A stretch of 41,522 nucleotides of DNA from Devosia sp. GTDB taxonomy: Bacteria; Pseudomonadota; Alphaproteobacteria; Rhizobiales; Devosiaceae. The notes beneath the pieces were generated by a model. It had not been told where the DNA came from, ran no database searches, and worked only from the letters and a program-made list of their open reading frames with translations. Location of the stretch: assembly GCF_030689745.1 (NCBI RefSeq), contig NZ_JAUYGL010000141.1:1-41522 (forward strand), given 5' to 3'. Numbering within the stretch: the stretch's first letter is position 1; the number at the start of each line of letters is the position of its first letter. This document shows, one piece after another, positions 7,739 through 16,644 of this stretch. The translations under genes were made by a program, and so were the position numbers.

Positions 7739-8857
7739 ATGACCCTCAGAAATCAAGTGCTGATCTGGATCGCGTTTCTTGTGGTGCTGGTGTTGTTGCT
7801 CTGGCTGTTCCGCGGCATTCTGTTGCCGTTCGTCGTCGGCGCGGCGCTGGCCTATCTGCTGAACCCTTTGGTCAACACCTTGCAGCGTTGGCACTTCAAT
7901 CGGGGTTGGGCCACTGCGGTGGTGCTGTTCAGCGTCATCACCATTTTTGTCGGTATGTTCCTGGTGTTCCTGCCCATGGTGGGCCAGCAGATCATCGGGC
8001 TGCTGCAGCGCCTGCCGCGCTATGTGTCGGATTTGCAGGAACTGATCACCGAGTGGTCGCCATCCGTCAATGAATGGCTTGGGCCCGAGCGGGCAGCGCA
8101 GTTCCAGACCTCGATCAACGATCTGGCGGGGCAGGCGCTCGGTTTTATCGCCACATTGCCGGCCGAACTGGTCAATATCGGCTATACCGGGGCGGCGGTG
8201 ATCGGGGTGACGTTGCTGACCCCGGTGGTGGCGTTCTACCTGCTGCTGGACTGGGAAGGCATGGTGCGCGGCTTGCAAGGCCTGTTGCCACGCGAGCACA
8301 AGCCGGAAATCAACCGCATTCTGGACGACATCGATAAATCGATGGCCGGCGTTATCCGCGGGCAAGGCGGTGTGCTGCTCATTGACGCCGCCTATTATGC
8401 GACGGCACTGAGCCTGCTGGGGCTCAATTTCGGCTTGGCTGTCGGGTTGATCAGCGGCCTGCTGAGCTTTGTGCCGTTCATGGGTTTTGCCGTGGGGTTC
8501 GCGCTGTCGATCGGTATTGCGCTGGTGCAGTTCTGGCCCAACTACTGGATGGTTGTGGCCGTCGCCGCGATCTTCATGGGCTGGCAGTTTGTCGAGGGCA
8601 ACATTTTGTATCCGAAGCTGGTTGGCTCCAGCATCAATATCAATCCGGTCTGGCTGATGTTCGCCCTGTTGGCGTTTGGCGCGCTATTCGGCTTTGTCGG
8701 GCTGCTGCTGGCCGTGCCATTGGCGGCGATTGTCGGAGTGCTGGTGCGCTACGGGGTAGCCAAGTACAAGTCGAGCAGCCTGTATCTGGGGTTAAATGGC
8801 AATGCGCTGCTGACGGGGCGGCATGGTGAAACCGATGACGTTGCCCGTGCTCCCTGA
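7739..8857 (+). CDS. AI-2E family transporter (PerM/TqsA-like permease)
   Basis: This is a 372-residue integral inner-membrane protein of the AI-2E_transport family (PF01594). About eight membrane segments are visible, with a soluble stretch at about residues 80-150. The conserved C-terminal block FVEGNILYPKLVGSSININP followed by FGFVGLLLAVPLAA is diagnostic. Members move autoinducer-2, sodium or protons, or unknown solutes; the substrate here is not known. The ATG at 7739 gives a normal N-terminus (MTLRNQVLIWIAFLVVLV); the open frame runs back to 7565 through the purM start but that part is not conserved. The 3' end overlaps the start of hdaA by 35 bases, so the two are one transcript. In Rhizobiales this permease is often found just upstream of hdaA. 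Confidence 0.92.
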   Translation: MTLRNQVLIWIAFLVVLVLLLWLFRGILLPFVVGAALAYLLNPLVNTLQRWHFNRGWATAVVLFSVITIFVGMFLVFLPMVGQQIIGLLQRLPRYVSDLQELITEWSPSVNEWLGPERAAQFQTSINDLAGQALGFIATLPAELVNIGYTGAAVIGVTLLTPVVAFYLLLDWEGMVRGLQGLLPREHKPEINRILDDIDKSMAGVIRGQGGVLLIDAAYYATALSLLGLNFGLAVGLISGLLSFVPFMGFAVGFALSIGIALVQFWPNYWMVVAVAAIFMGWQFVEGNILYPKLVGSSININPVWLMFALLAFGALFGFVGLLLAVPLAAIVGVLVRYGVAKYKSSSLYLGLNGNALLTGRHGETDDVARAP

Positions 8858-9581
8858 GGACGCCAACACCACACGACAGCTCGCGCTTGAACTCGAACAC
8901 GTTCCAGCCCAGGGCGAGGCCGATTTTCTGGTGGGGGATGGCAATGCGCTGGCGCATGGCCGGATCATGGCGTTTCCGCAATGGTCCGAGCCGGTAACAC
9001 TGCTGGTGGGGCCCGCCAAATCAGGCAAATCGCATCTGGCACGCATCTTTGCCGATCGCAGTGGCGCCCGATTTGCCGGGGTCGATGAGCTGGAGGCGCT
9101 GGCCACCCAAGGGGGGCGCGACCCGCTCATCGTCGAGAATGTTGACCAACTCGGCTATGATGAAGTGGGGTTGTTCCATCTGCTGAACCAGTCGCTGCGC
9201 GAGCAAAGGCCAATCCTGATGACGGCGCGTGACGAGATTGCGAACTGGTCGCTGAGCACCGATGATGTGCGCTCGCGGGTCCGGCGGGCCACGGCGTTTA
9301 CGCTCGAACTGACCGACGACATCCAATTGTCACAGATGCTGGTGAAACTGTTCCGGGACCGCCAGGTCACGGTTGATCCCAAGATCATCTTTTATCTGGT
9401 GGCGCGCATGGAGCGCTCTAGCGAAGAAGCCGTGCTTCTTGCCGATTTGATGGATAGGCTGGCGCTGGCCAAGGGCAGCGCCGTTACCCGTGCGATCGCT
9501 GCCGAAGCACTCGATCGCCGCCGCATCCAGCGCGGCGCATCGGGCGATGAACAGGACTGGGATAGACAAGCCGATGAATGA
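8823..9581 (+). CDS. hdaA: DnaA-related regulatory protein HdaA
   Basis: HdaA, with the DNA-loaded sliding clamp, promotes ATP hydrolysis by DnaA and so prevents re-initiation of replication. The protein is 252 residues: an N-terminal clamp-binding motif RQLALELEH (about residues 18-26), then a DnaA-like AAA+ domain with P-loop [10 protein letters not shown] (about 63-72). It lacks the DnaA helix-turn-helix DNA-binding domain IV, as expected for Hda. The Walker B region reads LIVENVDQL, where the usual acidic pair is E-N, so ATPase activity may be weak. An alternative start is the ATG at 8835. The gene overlaps the permease upstream and overlaps ppk by 8 bases downstream. Confidence 0.92.
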   Translation: MVKPMTLPVLPEDANTTRQLALELEHVPAQGEADFLVGDGNALAHGRIMAFPQWSEPVTLLVGPAKSGKSHLARIFADRSGARFAGVDELEALATQGGRDPLIVENVDQLGYDEVGLFHLLNQSLREQRPILMTARDEIANWSLSTDDVRSRVRRATAFTLELTDDIQLSQMLVKLFRDRQVTVDPKIIFYLVARMERSSEEAVLLADLMDRLALAKGSAVTRAIAAEALDRRRIQRGASGDEQDWDRQADE

Positions 9582-11739
9582 GATGAGCGACTTTTCTGAG
9601 AACGACAGTTCGATCCCCGACTCTGAAGCGCTGCGCACCAGCCCGGCCCGGTTCGTCAACCGCGAGGTCAGCTGGCTGCAATTCAACATGCGCGTGCTCG
9701 AAGAGGCGGGCAATGTGCATCATCCCTTGCTGGAGCGACTGCGGTTCGTGTCGATCTCGGCGAACAATCTCGATGAATTCTTCATGGTGCGTGTGGCGGG
9801 TCTGAAAGGCCAGCTGCGGGCGGGGCTGTCCAAGCAAAGCGCCGATGGCCTGACGCCAGCCGAGCAGCTCGAGGAAATTGCCACGCTGGCGCAGCATTTG
9901 CAGCTTGAGCAACAGGACCATTGGCAGGAACTGCGCGAGGAATTGTTCGCGCAGAACGTGGTGATCCACGAGCAGGACGATTTGACGCCTGACCAGGTGA
10001 GCTATCTGCAAAAGCTGTTCCGTGAAGAGATTTTTCCGGTGCTGACGCCGATTGCGGTTGATCCGGCGCATCCATTCCCCTTCATCCCTAATCTCGGTCT
10101 GGCACTGGCCTTTGAGCTGAAGCGGCCGGATAGCGACCAGCCATTGACGGCGCTGGTGCGTATTCCCGGCAATCTGGATCGCTTCATCAACCTGCCCAGT
10201 TCTCTGGTGTCGGAGGGGCGCAGCGAAGTGGTGACCATCGATACGCTGGTCAAGCTGTTCTTCCACAAGATGTTCCCCGGCCACCTCGTGGTCGGTTCGG
10301 GCGCCTTCCGCGTCATTCGTGACAGCGAAATCGAAATCGACGACGAAGCGGCCGATCTGGTGGTGGAGTTTGAGAGCGCGCTGCGCCAGCGCCGACGCGG
10401 CCAGGTGATCCGGCTGGAAATCGAACAATCGATGCCCCGCGCGCTCAAGCGCCAGATTGGTGAACAGATGGGCGTCAAGGACGCCGATGTGTTTGAGGTC
10501 CAGGGGTTTCTGGGCCTCGCCGATGCCAGCAAGGTGTGCGATGTCGATCGTCCCGACCTCAAGTTCACGCCCTATCACGCCCGGTTCCCTGAGCGGATCC
10601 GTGACTATAATGGCGACAGCTTCGCCGCCATACGCGCCAAGGACATCCTGGTGCACCATCCGTTCGAGAGCTTTGACGTGGTGGCGCAGTTTCTGATGCA
10701 GGCGGCGCGCGACCCTGACGTGGTGGCGATCAAGCAGACGCTGTATCGCACCTCGGCCGACAGTCCGATCATCAAGGCACTGGTGCTGGCGGCCGAAGCG
10801 GGCAAGTCGGTGACCTGTCTGGTGGAACTCAAGGCCCGGTTCGACGAAGAGGCCAATATCCGCTGGGCGCGCGATCTGGAGCGGGCCGGGGCGCAGGTCG
10901 TATTCGGTTTCATCGAGCTCAAGACGCACGCCAAGCTGAGCCAGGTGGTGCGGCGCGAAAAGGGCAAGCTAGTGAGCTATTGCCATATCGGCACCGGCAA
11001 TTATCACCCGATTACTGCCAAGATTTATACCGATCTGAGCTATTTCACCATCGATCCGGCGATAACCCGCGACGTGGCGCGGGTGTTCAATTTTATCACC
11101 GGTTATGCGCGCCCCACCGAGCTGGAAACCATCGCGGTTTCGCCGGTCAATCTACGCCAGCGCCTGTTGGACGATATCGATCACGAGATCGAACTGGCCC
11201 GCAATGGCCAACCGGCTGGCATTCTGCTGAAAATGAACTCGCTGGTGGATCCGCTGATCATCGATTCGCTGTATGACGCCAGCCAGGCTGGGGTCAAAGT
11301 TGATCTGATCGTGCGCGGCATCTGCTGTCTGCGGCCCGGAATTCCCGGGTTCTCCGACAATATCCGGGTGAAATCGATTGTCGGCAGGTTCCTGGAGCAC
11401 AGCCGGATCTATTGCTTCGGCAATGGCGAGGCGATGCCCAACCCGCGGGCCAAGGTCTATATTTCCTCGGCTGATCTGATGGGGCGCAACCTTGACGGGC
11501 GGGTCGAGGTCATGGTGCCCATTCTCAACAACACCGTCCATAAGCAGATCCTCGACAGGATTCTGGTTGCCTATCTGCGTGACAACCAGCAGAGCTGGGA
11601 AGTGCTGCCCGATGTCAGTTCGCACCGCGTGCGCGTGGGTGACGGTGAAGAGCCGTTCAACGCCCATGACTACTTCATGACCAACCCCTCGCTGTCGGGA
11701 CGCGGCAGTGCCGGCATGGTCGAGCCAGACGAGGACTAG
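9574..11739 (+). CDS. ppk: Polyphosphate kinase 1
   Basis: PPK1 makes inorganic polyphosphate from ATP, reversibly. From the chosen ATG at 9574 it is 721 residues, typical. The N-terminal domain starts with [20 protein letters not shown], followed by the [17 protein letters not shown] signature. The phospho-acceptor histidine is H471 in CHIGTGNYH, and the second essential histidine is H452 in LKTHAKLS. The C-terminal part has [11 protein letters not shown] and [18 protein letters not shown]. The start overlaps the hdaA stop by 8 bases (ATGAATGA); an ATG at 9583 is a close alternative. ppx follows after 2 bases, so synthesis and breakdown enzymes of polyphosphate share a transcript. Confidence 0.97.
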   Translation: MNEMSDFSENDSSIPDSEALRTSPARFVNREVSWLQFNMRVLEEAGNVHHPLLERLRFVSISANNLDEFFMVRVAGLKGQLRAGLSKQSADGLTPAEQLEEIATLAQHLQLEQQDHWQELREELFAQNVVIHEQDDLTPDQVSYLQKLFREEIFPVLTPIAVDPAHPFPFIPNLGLALAFELKRPDSDQPLTALVRIPGNLDRFINLPSSLVSEGRSEVVTIDTLVKLFFHKMFPGHLVVGSGAFRVIRDSEIEIDDEAADLVVEFESALRQRRRGQVIRLEIEQSMPRALKRQIGEQMGVKDADVFEVQGFLGLADASKVCDVDRPDLKFTPYHARFPERIRDYNGDSFAAIRAKDILVHHPFESFDVVAQFLMQAARDPDVVAIKQTLYRTSADSPIIKALVLAAEAGKSVTCLVELKARFDEEANIRWARDLERAGAQVVFGFIELKTHAKLSQVVRREKGKLVSYCHIGTGNYHPITAKIYTDLSYFTIDPAITRDVARVFNFITGYARPTELETIAVSPVNLRQRLLDDIDHEIELARNGQPAGILLKMNSLVDPLIIDSLYDASQAGVKVDLIVRGICCLRPGIPGFSDNIRVKSIVGRFLEHSRIYCFGNGEAMPNPRAKVYISSADLMGRNLDGRVEVMVPILNNTVHKQILDRILVAYLRDNQQSWEVLPDVSSHRVRVGDGEEPFNAHDYFMTNPSLSGRGSAGMVEPDED

Positions 11740-11741
11740 GT

Positions 11742-13277
11742 GTGAACAAGTTCTGGGGTGTCGACGCCGACCCGACCGCACAAGGCCGCATCAAGGGCGC
11801 CGAGCCCGTAGCCGTGCTCGATATCGGTTCGAACTCCGTTCGTCTGGTAGTCTATGAGCGGCATGCTCGCGCCCTGACGCCGCTTTACAACGAGAAATCG
11901 GCCTGCGCCCTCGGGCGCGGCGTGGGCAAGACCGGCCGCCTCGCCGAGGCCAACATGGCCAAAGCGCTCAAGGCGATCAAGCGCTTTGCGCTGGTGTGCC
12001 GGTTGATGCGGGTGGGCAAGACTTTCATCCTGGCGACCTCGGCGGTGCGTGACGCAGCCAATCGCGACGCGTTCGTTGGCGCTGTTGAAGCGTTGATGGA
12101 CTGCAAGGTTCAGGTGCTGAGCGGTGCGCAGGAGGCGCACTACGCCGCGCTTGGTGCAGTTGCTGGCATGCCTGGCTTCAGTGGCATAGTGGGCGATCTG
12201 GGCGGGGGAAGCCTCGAGACGTCCCGCATTGTCGACGGCCGCGACACAGACGGAAAATCGTTCGAGCTCGGCGTCATTCGACTGCAGGATGACAGCAATG
12301 GCTCGCCCAGCGAGGTCAGTGCCATTATCCGCGAGCGGCTGCAGGGTGCTGAATTGGGCCAGTCAAGCGCAGGAGAATCGTTCGCTGCCATTGGCGGGAC
12401 CTGGCGCGCACTGGCCAAGCTGCATCAGGTCATGCGGAAATATCCGCTGCACATGGTGCAGCATTACGTGGTGCGGGCTGATGAGATGATTGCCTTTTGC
12501 GATGAAATCATCGGGGCAAGTTCACGCAAGGCCTATGGCGGGGCCGATCGGGTCAGTTCGTCACGGCGCGAACTGGTGCCGCTTGGCGCCGCCGTACTGG
12601 CCGAAGTGCTCAAGGCGGGCCAGTTCAAGGATGTGGTGTTCTCGGCCCTGGGCGTGCGTGAAGGCTACCTCTACGGCAAGCTGAATGCGCAGGAGCAGGC
12701 GATCGACCCACTGATACAAGGTGCCGAGGAGCTCTCGGTGCTGCGGTCGCGCTCGCCCGCCCATGCCAACGATCTGATCGCCTTCTCCGCTCAATTGCTG
12801 GCTGTGACCGGCGTGCAGGAAACGACCGAAGAGGCGCGCTTGCGGACGGTTGCGTGCCTATTGGCTGATATTGGTTGGCGGGCGCATCCCGATTATCGCG
12901 GTTCCCAGAGCATCGACGCAGTGGCCTATGGCTCGCTGAGCGGCATGGACCATCCCGGGCGGGCATTTCTGGCTCAGGTCATTGCCATTCGCTATGACGG
13001 GCTCAAGAGCAAGACTGCGTCATCGCTGGTGGCGCTCGGCAATGCGGCACTGACCGAGCGCGCGCGCCTGATTGGTAGCCTGCTCCGCGTTGCCTATCCG
13101 ATTACCGCCGCAATGCCCGGGATTTTGCCGCGCATTCATTGCGTCGTCGATGATGCCCGTCTGTTGCTGATTTTACCGGATGACCTGGCATTCCTGGATG
13201 GCGAGCACCTGCAAAACCGGTTCGCGACATTTGCCAATGTCGCCGGCTTCAAAACCGCTCAGGTGCGGGTGCAGTAG
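11742..13277 (+). CDS. ppx: Exopolyphosphatase / guanosine pentaphosphate phosphohydrolase family
   Basis: Ppx/GppA proteins remove terminal phosphate from polyphosphate, and some also convert pppGpp to ppGpp. The protein is 511 residues. The ASKHA-type N-terminal domain shows phosphate-1 motif LDIGSNSVRLVVY (about residues 27-39) and phosphate-2 motif GDLGGGSLE (about 150-158), with SAVRDAANRDAF between them. The C-terminal half (about 320-511) fits the HD-like helical domain but with divergent sequence (DIGWRAHPDYR). The start is a GTG at 11742, two bases after the ppk stop. It converges on the RNase D gene with only 5 bases between stops. Confidence 0.94.
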   Translation: MNKFWGVDADPTAQGRIKGAEPVAVLDIGSNSVRLVVYERHARALTPLYNEKSACALGRGVGKTGRLAEANMAKALKAIKRFALVCRLMRVGKTFILATSAVRDAANRDAFVGAVEALMDCKVQVLSGAQEAHYAALGAVAGMPGFSGIVGDLGGGSLETSRIVDGRDTDGKSFELGVIRLQDDSNGSPSEVSAIIRERLQGAELGQSSAGESFAAIGGTWRALAKLHQVMRKYPLHMVQHYVVRADEMIAFCDEIIGASSRKAYGGADRVSSSRRELVPLGAAVLAEVLKAGQFKDVVFSALGVREGYLYGKLNAQEQAIDPLIQGAEELSVLRSRSPAHANDLIAFSAQLLAVTGVQETTEEARLRTVACLLADIGWRAHPDYRGSQSIDAVAYGSLSGMDHPGRAFLAQVIAIRYDGLKSKTASSLVALGNAALTERARLIGSLLRVAYPITAAMPGILPRIHCVVDDARLLLILPDDLAFLDGEHLQNRFATFANVAGFKTAQVRVQ

Positions 13278-13282
13278 CCCGA

Positions 13283-14461
13283 TTATTCGGCCGCTGCCGT
13301 CGCGTCTTCTGGCTTAAGCTCGAATTCGACGATGCCCTTGCGCGTGGCCACCAGCCCGATGCGGCCATGTTTTATGGCCAGGGCCTTCTCGCCAAACAGC
13401 TTGCGGCGCCAGCCCCTGAGCGCGGGGACATCAGCCTCATCATCAAGCACCAGGGCGTCGATTTCGTCGGACGTGGCGATGATGCGCGCGGCAACGCCGT
13501 GCTGTTCGGCCACCGATTTGAGCAACACGCGGACCAGATCGCCGACGGCACCCTTGGGCGATGGGCCGCGGTAGCGTTCGGGCAAGATCGGCAGGTCCGC
13601 CTTGGGAATGGCCTCGACGTCCTTGAGCAGGGCGACGATATCGGCGGCGACAGAACTGCGGCCAAAGCCGCGCGGCACGGCGCGAAGCTGCTCAAAGGCT
13701 TCAGAAGTCAGGGGCCTTTGCATGGCCAGTTCGAACAATACGTCATCCTTGAGCACGCGGCTGCGCGGCTGGTCGGTAGCCTGCGCGCGCTGCTCGCGCC
13801 AGGCCGCCAGCCGTTTGAGGGCGGCAAGGTCACGCGGGCGGTTGATCTTCATCTTCAGCCGTTCCCAGGCCTGCTCGGGCTGGACCACATAGGTGTCGAC
13901 GCTGCGCAGGACGCTCATCTCGTCCTCAACCCAGCCGCCCCGCTTGGTCGCGGCAACCTGCTTGCGCAGTTCGCGATAGATGTCGCGTAGATGGGTGACG
14001 TCGGCGGCGGCGTAGAGGCGCTGCTTCTCCGACAGCGGGCGAACTGACCAATCGGTAAAGCGGCTCGACTTGTCGAGTTCTACACCGGTAATGGAGCGCA
14101 CCAGATTGTCGTAGGACACGCTGTCGCCAAAGCCACAAACACTGGCGGCCACTTGCGTATCAAAAATATTGGCGGGAACGCTGCCGGTGGCTTTGACAAA
14201 GATCTCAATATCCTGCCGGGCAGCATGGAAGACTTTGGTGATGTCCTGGTTGGCCAACAGGGCGTAGAACGGGTCCAGATCGAAACCGGCAGCCAACGGG
14301 TCAATCAACACCGCCTCGTCATCGGTGGCGACCTGAACCAAGCAGAGTTTGGGCCAGTAGGTGGTTTCCCTCAGGAACTCGGTATCGACCGTCACGAAAT
14401 CAAACTTGGCAGCGCGCTCGCAAAAGGCTGCGAGCACATCTGTGGAAACTATGAGGTCCAT
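13283..14461 (-). CDS. rnd: Ribonuclease D
   Basis: RNase D is a 3'-5' exoribonuclease that trims tRNA precursors and other stable RNAs. The protein is 392 residues. The DEDDy exonuclease domain is complete: D26 and E28 in VDTEFLRE, D84 in HAARQDIEIF, and Y150 with D154 in YAAADVTHL. An HRDC domain follows at about residues 205-285 (LAALKRLAAWREQRAQ), then a C-terminal helical region. The start ATG at 14461 gives MDLIVSTDVLAAFCERA, the normal N-terminus. It is divergent from aspS across a 233-base region and convergent with ppx. Confidence 0.95.
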   Translation of the reverse strand: MDLIVSTDVLAAFCERAAKFDFVTVDTEFLRETTYWPKLCLVQVATDDEAVLIDPLAAGFDLDPFYALLANQDITKVFHAARQDIEIFVKATGSVPANIFDTQVAASVCGFGDSVSYDNLVRSITGVELDKSSRFTDWSVRPLSEKQRLYAAADVTHLRDIYRELRKQVAATKRGGWVEDEMSVLRSVDTYVVQPEQAWERLKMKINRPRDLAALKRLAAWREQRAQATDQPRSRVLKDDVLFELAMQRPLTSEAFEQLRAVPRGFGRSSVAADIVALLKDVEAIPKADLPILPERYRGPSPKGAVGDLVRVLLKSVAEQHGVAARIIATSDEIDALVLDDEADVPALRGWRRKLFGEKALAIKHGRIGLVATRKGIVEFELKPEDATAAAE

Positions 14462-14694
14462 GCGAGCGTCCGTCTTAAATTAGTCAATATTGTTAGTAGC
14501 AGGTGCGGCAGGTGCACTCCATACCGGATTTGCCGCGCAGCACGCGCGCGGCGTGACCGGATTTGCCGTGCGGCATGCAGGGCTTGGCGCGCAGCGGCGC
14601 CGATCAGGCCGCCCAACTCCCGATCAACTTGACAATCGGGGGCTCTCATGCGCTTTTCCGCCCAAGATTCCGGTCTTTTTGCAGGCTTTATCAC
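14462..14694. promoter_or_regulatory. Divergent rnd/aspS regulatory region with direct and inverted repeats
   Basis: The region holds the promoters of rnd and aspS. A perfect TTGACA at 14629-14634 could be the aspS -35 element, though its -10 is weak. It sits inside a 6-bp inverted repeat (CCCGAT at 14619-14624, ATCGGG at 14635-14640). Upstream are two 23-base imperfect direct repeats starting ACCGGATTTGCCG (14523-14545 and 14556-14578, 20 of 23 identical, 33-base period) and a GC-rich hairpin (14532-14538 with 14546-14552). I see no small gene or tRNA here. Confidence 0.45.
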
Positions 14695-16491
14695 ATGACG
14701 TCACATCGTTACCGCTCGCACACTTGCGGGGCCCTGACAGCTGCGGACGCAGGTAAAACCGTCCGACTGAGCGGATGGGCCCACCGTATCCGCGACCATG
14801 GCGGACTGCTGTTTATCGACCTGCGCGACCATTACGGGCTGACTCAGGCCGTGGTCGACCCCGATTCGCCGGCCTTTGCCGCCGCCGAACAGGTACGTTC
14901 GGAATGGGTCATCCGCATTGACGGCGAGGTCAAGTTGCGCGACGCCGCCGCGGTGAACCCCAATCTGCCCACCGGCACCATCGAAGTGTTCATCCGCGAG
15001 ATCGAAGTGCTCTCGGCGGCCAAGGAATTGCCGCTACCGGTGTTCGGCGATCAGGAATATCCCGAGGATGTGCGCCTGACCTATCGCTTCGTCGACCTGC
15101 GCCGGGAAAAGCTGCACGCCAACATCGTCAAGCGCACCAAGGTGATCAGCTCGATGCGCAACCGCATGGGTGAGGCCGGCTTTGGTGAGTATTCGACACC
15201 CATCCTGACCGCCTCCTCGCCGGAAGGTGCGCGTGACTTTCTGGTGCCCAGCCGCATTCATCCCGGCAAGTTCTTTGCCCTGCCGCAGGCACCCCAGCAG
15301 TACAAGCAATTGCTGATGGTCGCTGGCTTTGACCGCTATTTCCAGATTGCGCCGTGTTTCCGCGATGAGGACCCGCGTGCTGATCGCCTGCCCGGCGAAT
15401 TCTACCAGCTCGACATGGAAATGAGCTTTGTTACCCAGGAAGACGTCTGGGACACGATGACACCGATCATGACCGGCATCTTCGAAGAGTTTGCCGAGGG
15501 CAAGCGCGTGACCAAAGACTGGCCGCGCATTCCCTATGATACGGCAATCCGCAAATATGGCTCCGACAAGCCCGATCTACGTAACCCGATCGAGATGCTG
15601 GCCGTGACCGAGCATTTTGCCGGTTCGGGCTTCAAAGTCTTTGCCGGGCAGATCGAGGCGGATCCCAAGGTGGAAGTCTGGGCGATTCCGGCCAAGAACA
15701 AGCCCGGTGCCGAGTCAATCGGCCGGGCGTTCTGTGACCGCATGAATGGCTGGGCGCAAGGCGAGGGCCAGCCCGGTCTGGGCTATATCTTCTTCAAGGA
15801 CGGGCAGGGCTCGGGGCCGATCGCCAAGAATATCGGCGAAGAGCGGACGGCAGCGCTGAAGGCGCAGTTGGGCCTGGACGACGGTGATGCCGTGTTCTTC
15901 GTCGCGGGGCGCCCAGAGAAGTTCTACAAGTTCGCTGGCGATGCCCGCACCAAGGTCGGCACCGACCTGGGCGTGATCGACACCGAGCAGTTCGCGCTGT
16001 GCTGGATCGTTGATTTCCCGTTCTACGAGTGGGATGAGGAAAACAAGCGGGTCGACTTCGCGCACAACCCGTTCTCGATGCCGCAGGGCGGGATCGACGC
16101 GCTGAACCACCAGGACCCGCTGACCATCAAGGCCTATCAATATGATGCGGTCTGCAATGGCTACGAGATCGCCTCCGGTTCGATCCGTAACCAATTGCCG
16201 GACACCATGGTCAAGGCGTTCGAGCTGACCGGCAAGAGTCGCGCCGAGGTCGAAGAGCAGTTCGGCGGCCTGTATCGGGCCTTCCAGTATGGCGCGCCAC
16301 CGCATGGCGGGGCAGCATTCGGGGTGGACCGGGTGGTGATGCTGCTGTGCGGCGTGCAGAATCTGCGCGAGATCACGGCATTCCCGATGAATCAGCAGGC
16401 CGAAGACCTGCTGATGGGGGCGCCGAGCCAGGCGTCGCCGTCGCAATTGCGGGAGCTGAGCATCCGGCTCAACGTGCAAGAGAAAAAGTAA
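14695..16491 (+). CDS. aspS: Aspartyl-tRNA synthetase, probably non-discriminating
   Basis: This class II synthetase charges tRNA(Asp), and probably also tRNA(Asn), with aspartate. It is 598 residues from the ATG at 14695. The N-terminal OB-fold anticodon domain covers about 20-110, the catalytic core carries motif 2 ([16 protein letters not shown]) and motif 3 ([14 protein letters not shown]), and the GAD insertion occupies about 290-410. H35 in RDHGG and Ala85 fall where discriminating E. coli AspRS has Leu and Lys, matching residues linked to relaxed tRNA choice in Pseudomonas. Together with gatA and gatB in this window, this suggests Asp-tRNA(Asn) is made and then amidated. The open frame extends upstream to 14563, but that part is not AspRS-like. 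A terminator follows. Confidence 0.97.
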   Translation: MTSHRYRSHTCGALTAADAGKTVRLSGWAHRIRDHGGLLFIDLRDHYGLTQAVVDPDSPAFAAAEQVRSEWVIRIDGEVKLRDAAAVNPNLPTGTIEVFIREIEVLSAAKELPLPVFGDQEYPEDVRLTYRFVDLRREKLHANIVKRTKVISSMRNRMGEAGFGEYSTPILTASSPEGARDFLVPSRIHPGKFFALPQAPQQYKQLLMVAGFDRYFQIAPCFRDEDPRADRLPGEFYQLDMEMSFVTQEDVWDTMTPIMTGIFEEFAEGKRVTKDWPRIPYDTAIRKYGSDKPDLRNPIEMLAVTEHFAGSGFKVFAGQIEADPKVEVWAIPAKNKPGAESIGRAFCDRMNGWAQGEGQPGLGYIFFKDGQGSGPIAKNIGEERTAALKAQLGLDDGDAVFFVAGRPEKFYKFAGDARTKVGTDLGVIDTEQFALCWIVDFPFYEWDEENKRVDFAHNPFSMPQGGIDALNHQDPLTIKAYQYDAVCNGYEIASGSIRNQLPDTMVKAFELTGKSRAEVEEQFGGLYRAFQYGAPPHGGAAFGVDRVVMLLCGVQNLREITAFPMNQQAEDLLMGAPSQASPSQLRELSIRLNVQEKK

Positions 16492-16530
16492 GCCTGACGC
16501 CCAAATAGAGTTGGCGCGTCCAACATTGAG

Positions 16531-16562
16531 GGCGGTTCCCGGAGACGGGGACCGCCTTTTCT
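16531..16562 (+). terminator. Intrinsic terminator of aspS
   Basis: A 10-bp hairpin with one G-T pair (arms 16531-16540 and 16547-16556, loop GGAGAC) is followed by TTTT. It lies about 40 bases past the aspS stop and separates aspS from the EAL gene, which therefore needs its own promoter. Confidence 0.85.
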
Positions 16563-16598
16563 GCATTTGGACAGGACCCCTGCAAAGGTTGCCGGAAA

Positions 16599-16623
16599 TT
16601 AATCAGCGTTAATGATCCGTTAA
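16599..16623. promoter_or_regulatory. CtrA-type binding site upstream of the EAL gene
   Basis: The sequence contains a perfect TTAA-N7-TTAA (16609-16623), the consensus for the alphaproteobacterial cell-cycle regulator CtrA. A third TTAA at 16599-16602 lies 6 bases before it. The site ends 21 bases before the proposed start codon of the EAL gene, so binding there could repress or activate its promoter. The GC-rich background makes a chance match uncommon. No binding has been shown. Confidence 0.55.
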
Positions 16624-16644
16624 AGGCTGGGTTGCTACCGATGG

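Noticed and set aside
9484..10929. 481-codon minus-strand frame opposite ppk
   Set aside because: It mirrors the coding frame of ppk, which has clear catalytic motifs; the antisense protein has none.
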